The translations under genes and the position numbers were made by a program. DNA of 64,000 nt from Conchocele bisecta (lineage: Eukaryota; Mollusca; Bivalvia; Lucinida; Thyasiridae): assembly GCA_029237695.1 (NCBI GenBank), contig CM055265.1:107930773-107994772 (forward strand), written 5' to 3'. Below the pieces are notes generated by a model. It saw only the letters and a program-made list of their open reading frames with translations. It was not told where the DNA came from and made no database searches. Shown here piece by piece: positions 57,233 to 64,000 of this stretch (position 1 is the stretch's first letter; every line of letters begins with the position of its first letter).

Positions 57233-57821
57233 CGTGAGTGAACGGTGTATTACCAGTGGTAAAGAAAGTATTCAGACCTTTCCTATTATTTATTATGTTA
57301 ATATTTTTAAGTTCAATCTGTAAGTCATGAACTTGAGTTAACAATTCAGTGTAATGAGTCAGTAAATCGTCGACCAAACCATGAGGTCGTAACTTATCTT
57401 TTATGTCTGCTGTATTTAGCCAAGAATATTTATCTACAACAGGTACTGGTGGTAATTTTTCAGTTATTTCAGGTTTTGTCACTAATCGTTCAGCTTCACG
57501 TTTATTTAGTTTATCTTGAATTATATATACATCATGCACTACTTTATTTAATTTAGCACTCGTACTTATAAAACGAGCTGTCATGTCTCCTCTATTTACA
57601 ACTAAGTCATTTACATTAGCTTTTAATACATTTATATCTTTATACATATGTTCCACACGTACATCTAATTTTTCTGTATTACCTTCATCATCCACCCATC
57701 CATTTACAGTATCAATAGTGTCCGTTATTTCATTTAATGTTGAGAATTTATCATGCACCTTCTGTTTAAATGCTGTTAGCATATTAGTTAAACCCTGCTG
57801 AGCACTTAAGGCAGATGTCAA
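57219..57821 (-). CDS. Viral ORF, 200 aa, coiled-coil protein of unknown function
   Basis: Open from ATG 57821 to TAA at 57219. Heptad-like hydrophobic spacing is evident in about residues 50-110 (KLDVRVEHMYKDINVLKANV; STSAKLNKVVHDVYIIQDKL) and again near the C-terminus (TELLTQVHDLQIELKNINII), separated by a Pro-rich hinge (EKLPPVPVVDKYSW). There is no signal peptide or membrane span. Hydrophobic coding sequence in the same frame continues upstream of the ATG to about 57855 (GTLKQGLTSALSAQQGL), so the real start may be earlier or reached by splicing. A possible donor (ctg|gtaata) near the end would allow splicing into the NS1 frame. A trimeric fibre or scaffold role is conceivable. I recognise no family. 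Confidence 0.65.
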   Translation of the reverse strand: MTSALSAQQGLTNMLTAFKQKVHDKFSTLNEITDTIDTVNGWVDDEGNTEKLDVRVEHMYKDINVLKANVNDLVVNRGDMTARFISTSAKLNKVVHDVYIIQDKLNKREAERLVTKPEITEKLPPVPVVDKYSWLNTADIKDKLRPHGLVDDLLTHYTELLTQVHDLQIELKNINIINNRKGLNTFFTTGNTPFTHVDQV

Positions 57822-57882
57822 TCCTTGTTTTAGGGTGCCTAAATTACTTAACGTTTTTTAACCTTCTTTTATTATTTGATCT

Positions 57883-59085
57883 TTAGCAACGTCTGCAACA
57901 GCTTGTTGTATTGCACCTTTGTTTTTTAATAGATGCAACCAAACCTTGACCTAATGCACCAACAGCGGCGGCACCACTACCACCTAGTAAAGCTGACCAA
58001 AAAGACGTCTGACTAACATCTATTTCTATTGTTGATTTACTAACAAAATCTAATGTATGCTCCATTCCATCAATTTTAGAATTTAAATTTTCAGGATCTA
58101 ACTTTTTTAAAGCGTACAATTGTGATCTAGATAATATATTCGCTGTTTGCTGCAATGTACTTATTAATTGTGCATTATGTTGTACTAACTTTACATTATC
58201 ATTTACTTTATTTTCATTATTTTGAATATTTTGGAAGTTATGTTCTGAATACTTTTCTTGTGACTTAACAATGGAAGCTATATTATTTAAAATACTTTGT
58301 AATTCTAATGAATTTATATCCCATATATATTCATCTTCTCTCCAATAAGCAGTGTTCATTAAGTACATTAAGAGAGGGAAACCAGGAAATAATCCAACTT
58401 TAACATTTGCTACTAATATTTCTGAAACATATCTATTTTTTCGCATAAATGTATGCCATCTGACATCTACTGTAACTATCTTACGTTTATTATTAATAAA
58501 GGAAGCTGAATTTAAATTTATAAACCAATACTTTTGATCTGGATGAATGAACAATGTATCTGTCATAAGAACTTTAATGACATGAGTTTGACTATCAGCA
58601 ATACGAGGTGCATAACCTTGATGATAAAAATAACCCTGACCCGAATATTTACGTTTCGGATTCGGTATACGATGTGCTAAAATATTGCTTACTTTTATTC
58701 CAAAATCGTCTGTAAATTTAATACCATTTGCATTATTCCAGTGAAAATCATCACCAGGAATTAAGTAAGTGAAAGTTCTTGGAATTAACAATGCTAATTG
58801 ATCTACATCAACTGTTGTTGACAAATTCATGTAACAATTTTGTAATTGTGTTGTTTGTGTATCAGTGTTAAATGTTACATTAGACGCTAGATCAGGAGTT
58901 CCTTCATAATTAAAGATTTGCAAATCATGTTTTACATACTTATGTACTAAGTCCAATATTGTAACTTTTGTTATGAAATTAGAAATAACTTTATAACATG
59001 TAATAGTATGTGCATTATGTTGGTCTTTATCTCTAATTGTGCTAAAATACCTAAACATTGTACCGATTGAAACAAATTCCCCCAT
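57883..59085 (-). CDS. Viral ORF, 400 aa, beta-rich head, coiled coil, C-terminal hydrophobic segment
   Basis: ATG at 59085 lies 12 bp after the capsid stop. The first ~250 residues look like a beta-rich globular domain rich in aromatic residues (LIPRTFTYLIPGDDFHWNNA; YWFINLNSASFINNKRKIV). Residues about 265-350 are a predicted coiled coil (NNIASIVKSQEKYSEHN; QNAQL-type heptads). About 370-390 is a Gly/Ala-rich hydrophobic stretch (SALLGGSGAAAVGALGQGL). The last dozen residues are Cys-rich and probably arise from a frameshift at an A-run near 57925, since a neighbouring frame there is open and compositionally better. A head, stalk and hydrophobic segment suggest a minor structural or penetration protein; that is inference only. 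No family recognised. Confidence 0.65.
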   Translation of the reverse strand: MGEFVSIGTMFRYFSTIRDKDQHNAHTITCYKVISNFITKVTILDLVHKYVKHDLQIFNYEGTPDLASNVTFNTDTQTTQLQNCYMNLSTTVDVDQLALLIPRTFTYLIPGDDFHWNNANGIKFTDDFGIKVSNILAHRIPNPKRKYSGQGYFYHQGYAPRIADSQTHVIKVLMTDTLFIHPDQKYWFINLNSASFINNKRKIVTVDVRWHTFMRKNRYVSEILVANVKVGLFPGFPLLMYLMNTAYWREDEYIWDINSLELQSILNNIASIVKSQEKYSEHNFQNIQNNENKVNDNVKLVQHNAQLISTLQQTANILSRSQLYALKKLDPENLNSKIDGMEHTLDFVSKSTIEIDVSQTSFWSALLGGSGAAAVGALGQGLVASIKKQRCNTTSCCRRC

Positions 59086-59097
59086 ATTACTTACAAT

Positions 59098-61154
59098 TTA
59101 TGGATCATTCGCAGAATGGTCAGAAGTGTCTGTTCGGGAAGCTTTAGCCGGTGTAGCACCGTCGTCAGTATCTGCAACATGAGAACGCTTATTACTATCT
59201 GAACTACCACCTTCATCCATAGGTCTATGTGACAGTTGAGTATGGAAAATATTAAATATTTCTTCCTCCCAATTGGGAGTCAATGTATATGTCTTTGTTT
59301 CGTCACTAGGTTCTTTTTTTACTTGCAAAGGAGTAGTATCAGTTGCTTGCATTAATTTTTCAGCAGGTTTATCTAATTTAAGTGTATCTTTGTACATACT
59401 AACAATACTTGCTCTATTTACAACATTCATTTTAGATAATATTTTCTTTTCATTTAACTTTCTAACTGCCTCTACATCATAAATGGTACACATTTTTGAA
59501 CCAAATACCTTACCATACTCACCAAACTTAGGCCAAGGTACATACCTACCTCCATCCTTTTTGGTCCAAATAGGAGGATCCATACCTTCCAAGCTTGGGT
59601 AGGTCTATACAATTGATTACTATGTACCTTAGTTTCAGTAGGTTCAACAACTACACTAACAGGCAATGCAGGTCTATTTTGTTCATCTACCATTATTAGT
59701 TCGTCATTTTCGGTGTAGTCAATTGCACCAAGAGGTGGAGTATAATTGAAACCTTCTCTAATAGTTGTAATATCCTTATCTGTGAAGCCTTTCTTTTGCA
59801 TGTAACTTTCGGAATACTGCGGCGCCATTTGACCTTCAACTGGTGCACTAGCTGCAGTAGTAATTTTAACAACTGGTGCAGTGCCATCTTGTAGTTTAGG
59901 TTGATTACACGCAAACCCTAAGTTCGTAAGTTTCCTTTCAGCTCTTACCTGTGTCTGTTTTCCTTTTTGTTGTGCTCTAGTATGTAAAGGTTTGTCATCA
60001 TTAGTGTATGAACTAGCTGCTTGCTCTTTTTGTACATACCCAGTCATTGGCATGACAAAATCTTCTGCATGCACACCGAAATTGTATCTACTTATGTCAG
60101 CAGCGGCATTATTGTATGGATCATCATACGGGAAGTTCATACGTTCACCTTGTTTACCTTGCATAAACATTTCAATACCAACGTCTGGTGAAAAATAAAA
60201 TTGAATAGTGGTTGAATAAGTACATTTGAACTGAGCACGACGTTGTGCTTTACCAGTAGCAGTGTAATACGGAGCAAAACGGAAGAAAACGAAGTTAGGT
60301 GGTAGTATAGGAGAGCGGTTAACTTGTGTTGCCATATTTGCTTGCACACCCATACAGTATCTAACAACTTATTAGCAACAACTAAACGATTTTCATTACA
60401 TGCAAGATTAGTCATATCTGCAAAACTGCCTGTGGGAATACGACCACTATCAAAAGTATGAGAAATATTGAAATCAGAACCAGAACGCCAATGGTCAACT
60501 GTAAACATGCCATTATAAACATTAAAAGCTCTTACCTTGTAATCTGCAAGGACCTCCTCTTTGGTACTGGTGTACATTTCTGCTGGAAATTGTACTTTCG
60601 CTCTAGGTAACATACCTTCTTCAGGGGTATCTGGTTCTATTTTACGAAATCCACAATTGATATCGAAGAGACTTCTACTACCAATAGGAATTATATTATG
60701 TGGACGGAATTTACCATTAGTATCCTTAAATACTTCGATAGAATCAGATTGGGGAGTAGTTACGATTCTACCATCAGCTTGTATTTTATCTCTACTACAT
60801 ATTTAATCAGTACATTTTGCTCCATGACCTAAAATACGATAACTGTTACAACGGTACATGTATTTCCATAAGTTTGTAGGTTTCACTGCAGCTTTGGAAA
60901 TATTATAAGGTAAAATACTTCCTCCAAAGTCATACGAATAGCATAAATTACCATCTGCATTACTGTCAATAGTTGCCCCCCCCCCCCCACCCAAACTCAG
61001 TACCTGGATCAAGAAAATGAATATAAGTTTTATGAAATGTAACAGTTTTACAAGTTCCTCCATCTTCTGCTCTGGAAAATGTCATACAGATTCCATTTCC
61101 ACCAGATACCCCTTGGCCGACACCTAAATTATTATCTGCAGCCGGTTCCGCCAT
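59098..61154 (-). pseudogene. Parvovirus-type capsid protein (VP), broken
   Basis: Starts MAEPAADNNLGVGQGVSGGN, a Gly-rich opening like that of parvovirus VP. Breaks: a frameshift in the G/C homopolymer at about 60974-60990, an in-frame TAA near 60803, a frameshift near 60360 and another near 59590. Blocks include FHKTYIHFLDPG, SILPYNISKAAVKP then LWKYMYRCNSYRIL, WRSGSDFNISHTFDSG, and LPPNFVFFRFAPYYT then STTIQFYFSPD. The alternation of these beta-strand-like blocks and the PPNxF...FxF pattern near the end are what I associate with densovirus-like jelly-roll VPs. A charged Ser/Asp/Lys-rich C-terminus (59250-59098) is extra. Breaks show the integrated copy no longer makes an intact capsid. Assignment to parvovirus VP rests on pattern and on the neighbouring NS1. 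Confidence 0.65.
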
Positions 61155-61195
61155 CTAGAATCATAAATAAAACACAATATTACTTACTATAAATC

Positions 61196-61510
61196 AATAT
61201 GAAGCTGTTAAATCCACTTTTTGCTGAATATGAGGCTACTCTAGCTTGATATTCTGGAAAAATTCGTCTAGGAGTTCCCAAGTTGTCTCTTCAACATTCA
61301 AATTCCAACTGATGTTCGGACAATCTACAGAGGCTGGTACAAAGACTTCAGCTACATCTAATGAGAATACTACTGTTGCCGAGTTAGGATAGCTTACAAT
61401 TGGAACAGTAGAAAATCCAGTTCAGACAGGCGATGACATTGCAATGTGTAGTACAACTTCCGATGCCACTCTCGATAACAATACTGACAAGGACAACGAT
61501 ACGTGTGTTC
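61196..61510 (+). pseudogene. Element-type gene, short linker block
   Basis: Low-complexity coding remnant (contains MCSTTSDATLDNNTDKDNDT at 61444 onward) between the virus-like element and LINE copy C. It fits the variable linker expected between the 54.8-kb and 62.6-kb blocks. Exact frame is uncertain. Confidence 0.35.
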
Positions 61511-62610
61511 CCATCTTAGTCAGCACACGAAAGCAACAACTGATACATCCATTTTTAAATCACTTTTTCTTGAGGTTAAAGACAGATACAATACATACAC
61601 TCCGTTTTTTACTGATGGCTGAAAGGTTGGGGACCGGGTAGCATCTGCTGCCGCTGTCCCCGAGGGAGATCTTCAATCCAGACTCCCAGACAAATCTTCG
61701 ATATTTTCTGCGGAATTGAGGGCGATTTTACTTGCTCTTGATTTCGCGAAAATATCTTGGAGAAAGCAATTCATTTTATTTTCCGATTCATTATCTTCAC
61801 TACAAGCTTTGTACAACATGAAGCTTGAACATCCATCCACTTATCCGCCAAATCATGGAGCTACACCATATATTACGTTCGTCTGGCAAGGACATTATTT
61901 GTTGTTGGCTCCCCAGCCATACTGGTATCAAGGGCAATGACAGGGCAGATAGTGCTGCCAAGGCTGCCCTGCCCTGGAGCTACCGACCTCTCCTTTTCCT
62001 ATTTGCTATCATGATTTTAAATCATCCATCAACTCATTCATCTCCGATACAATGCAGACCCAGTGCGATCTGCTCACAGATAATAAACTTCATGCTGTGA
62101 AACCGACTCTGGACGAATGGACTCCTGGCTACAGACATGTACGCCGGGATGAAGTTGTCATTAGTCGATTGCGCATTGGACATACACGACTAACGCATTC
62201 GTATATGCTCAAAGGTGAGCCGCGTCCATGGTGTATTCCATGCCACAGCGCATTTACCGTGCAACACATCCTACTGGACTGTATCGAGTTTGCCGATATT
62301 CGAGGCAAACACTTCGATGTTACTTCACTTGCGGAGCTATTCCAGGTAGAACATTGAAGGTTTGCTTCGCTTTCTCCATGAAACCAACTTGTATCGGAAA
62401 ATTTAATTTGATCATTGTATACATGTCTCTCATTTCAATAATTTTATAATTCTATACACGTTTTTCATTTATATTGTTCATCATATTAATATTTTTACCC
62501 TAATCACATCTAGCATACTATTTTACTATTATTTTTATTCTTCATCTACATTGCTTGGCCCTAAATGATACTCTTTTGTGTTGATGGGCCGTTAAGCACC
62601 ATTCCATTCC
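61511..62610 (+). mobile_element. Non-LTR retrotransposon (I/Jockey-like), 5'-truncated, copy C
   Basis: Begins in the segment between RT and RNase H ('ccatcttagtcagcacacg') and ends with the same (attcc)n tail. RNase H and the C-terminal Cys/His cluster (CIPCHSAF, HILLDC) are in frames 61716-61940, 61825-62100 and 62052-62357, with frameshifts from small insertions ('catccatccac', 'ctgccctgcc'). It interrupts the decayed element-type gene. Confidence 0.8.
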
Positions 62611-63882
62611 CACTGATGCCGGAGAGAATGTGATCATAATAGATGCACAGGCCGTCGTTCAATCCATAACAAAAGTACCTGAAATCGACACAATATCAGA
62701 CTTTGGGGATGCGTATTGAAACGCATATCGAAACTGATGACCGGTTATTCCGAAGGAAGAATAATATTTGACGAATACACTAGTGGCTCACTGAAGGAAA
62801 AGACAAGTCAAGCGTGCGGGTAAGCCAGTGAAATTCATAATACATGATTGCATGAACATACGCAATGTGTCTATAAAACTTCTCTTGTCACACAGCGAAA
62901 CAAAATCCCAGTTAACTAAATACCTTGGACAACGACTGCTTAAACGCTTTGCGAATAGTGTTCATGGCATTGTTGTTGTGTTTGGAACATCTGCTCACAC
63001 GAACAAGCCACATCTCATTAACCCAGGTTTGGCGGCCCATTCCCATGAAGAGGCAGATACACAGATTCCACTTCACGCCCTCGATGCCTCTTTACAACAT
63101 CAGTCAGTTCGGGACGTGTATGTGTGGTCCCCTGACACGGATGTGTTCCTTCTGTTGATGGATATGGTAGCAACTGAAAATATCCCTGGTGAGCTGAAAC
63201 TTTTAACTGGAAGAGGAAAATCGTTCTGAACTATCGATGTCAAAGAAAGGTACTCTGAACTAGGGCCGGAAAAGACAAAGCTTGGTTGGTCTGCACAATT
63301 TTACAGGCGCAGACTGGGGCGGCAAGTTCTTTAATATATCGAAGAAAACTTGGATTGTCAAATACCTTTCCCTCAAACCTGAATATGACGTAGTTGGTGC
63401 TTTACAGGGGCTTGGAAATAGATTCTCACCTGACGATATTGGTATAACAAGTCTAGAGAGATTCGTATGCATGGTTTATTCGCCCAATAGCATATGCAAG
63501 AGTGTACATGACTTACGATGGGAATTATTCAGAACCAAAAAAAACTTGAAAGTGAAAAGCTCCCGCCTGCTCTTGAACTCTCAAACAGAGAGCCAACTTC
63601 ATCTCCATGAGAGACAAAATGTAACCAAAACCACGCCTACTGCGTCTTGATGATAATGGTTGGGAACTGGACGCCAATGGGAAACTGGTGCCGGTTAAAT
63701 GTCTCAATAAACCGGCTCCATTGGCAGTGCTGGAGCTGGTGAAGTGTGGCTGCAAAGGTTCTTGCAAATGGAACCCAAACTGTTAATGTAAGCGAAACAG
63801 ACTATCATGTACCGCACTCTGCAAGTGTGTCGATTGTGACAATATTGAGGGTTACAGCATACGTGATGACGCGGACCTGTAA
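62611..63882 (+). pseudogene. Element-type gene, PIN-like nuclease core and CXC C-terminus
   Basis: The first block (about 62612-62820) reads AGENVIIIDAQAVVQSI and GRIIFDEYTSGSLKEKT. Frame 62828-63229 follows with HSHEEADTQIPLHALDA and VYVWSPDTDVFLLLMDM: an E-A-D-T then S-P-D-T-D spacing like the acidic active site of PIN/FEN/XPG nucleases. Frame 63282-63650 has NISKKTWIVKYLSLKPEYDV and SICKSVHDLRWELFRTKKNL. The C-terminal frame gives VKCGCKGSCKWNPNC, a TAA at 63783, and then CKRNRLSCTALCKCVDC, a tesmin/CXC-like Cys cluster, ending near 63882. I infer a nuclease with a DNA-binding tail, element-encoded. Same general family as 9361-12001. Confidence 0.6.
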
Positions 63883-64000
63883 GTTTTAGTGACAATGTAT
63901 AATTATGCAATGGTATACATAGAGTTAATATATCACATTTAAGCCAGTACTTGGATGAGGCGTTTGTTTGTTAGGACTTTGTTGACGTTTGTATTATATG
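63883..64000. other. Window end, nothing recognised
   Basis: No terminal inverted repeat of the 51-64 kb element could be identified before the window ends. Confidence 0.4.

Larger units (their letters stand above)
55040..61195 (-). mobile_element. Endogenous parvovirus-related virus-like element, ~6.1 kb
   Basis: Inserted into the element-type gene: its central blocks end at about 55040 and later blocks resume after about 61195. On the minus strand it carries a parvovirus-type capsid gene (61154-59098), a 400-aa ORF (59085-57883), a 200-aa ORF (57821-57219) and an NS1-like ORF (57232-55334). Intergenic gaps are 12 and ~60 bp and the last pair overlap, a compact viral layout. A poly(A) signal and a hairpin follow NS1. 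Total length fits a parvovirus genome, but the order (capsid first, NS1 last) and the two additional genes do not. I saw no long terminal inverted repeats. No DNA polymerase or integrase is present, arguing against a polinton or bidnavirus. Confidence 0.75.

Noticed and set aside
55494..57241. Plus-strand frames such as 55494-55832 and 57047-57241 opposite NS1
   Set aside because: They are antisense shadows of the minus-strand viral ORFs.
55040..61195. Polinton, adintovirus or bidnavirus
   Set aside because: No protein-primed DNA polymerase, retroviral-type integrase or packaging ATPase motif was seen; gene content points to parvovirus-type replication and capsid.

Overview
The window looks like repeat-dense, intron-rich genomic DNA of an invertebrate animal, most likely a bivalve mollusc. 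The grounds are AT-rich composition, GT/AG splice junctions, tRNA-derived SINEs of the kind common in bivalves, and predicted-protein families that I associate with bivalves and cnidarians. There are no bacterial operons, no CRISPR array, no rRNA genes and no intact tRNA genes. I found no convincing intact single-copy host gene. Almost everything recognisable is a mobile element, a decayed element gene, or an endogenous virus. A 500-N assembly gap lies at 14141-14640.

Layout. 1-8.7 kb: mostly non-coding, with four fold-back MITE-type repeats (one nested in another), a SINE-like retroposon with a 13-bp target duplication, a ~119-bp tandem array and one probable terminal exon (5313-5455). 8.75-12.77 kb: a decayed DNA transposon with ~190-bp terminal inverted repeats around a degenerate gene ending in a Cys-rich domain. 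12.8-17.1 kb: tandem arrays, a SINE, the gap, and a large fold-back. 17.6-24.2 kb: a possible first exon, two PIF/Harbinger (HARBI1-like) fragments, two more TTAA-flanked MITEs and a 53-bp minisatellite. 27.0-31.7 kb: a tandem array and two decayed minus-strand genes with visible splice sites (SWIM zinc finger plus YqaJ-like; and a family with a short beta-rich last exon). 32.6-40.3 kb: a Ty3/gypsy LTR retrotransposon on the minus strand with ~2.03-kb LTRs, 5-bp target duplication, a tRNA-Leu type primer site and a polypurine tract, but no integrase. 41.4-49.3 kb: a tandem duplication carrying 5'-truncated non-LTR retrotransposons and a decayed gene, with an SF3-helicase (parvovirus-type) fragment between the copies. 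51.2-63.9 kb: a second, larger decayed transposon-like gene, split by SINE sequence, a third LINE copy and a ~6-kb virus-like element.

The most notable object is that virus-like element (about 55.04-61.2 kb, minus strand). It encodes, in transcription order, a parvovirus-type capsid protein (broken by three frameshifts and one stop), a ~400-aa protein with a coiled coil and a C-terminal Gly/Ala hydrophobic segment, a 200-aa coiled-coil protein, and a long-open NS1-like protein with an HUH nuclease motif and an SF3 Walker A motif. The ORFs are packed almost end to end and finish at a poly(A) signal followed by a perfect 13-bp hairpin. The order (capsid first, NS1 last, same strand) and the two extra coiled-coil genes differ from classical parvoviruses, so this may be an undescribed parvovirus-related lineage.

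The insertions can be ordered in time. The transposon-like gene at 51-64 kb came first and was then invaded by SINE, virus and LINE. The middle LINE copy (45.8-48.1 kb) was in turn invaded by a hAT-like element and by a hairpin MITE. All sequence comparisons were made by eye; none was checked with a search.
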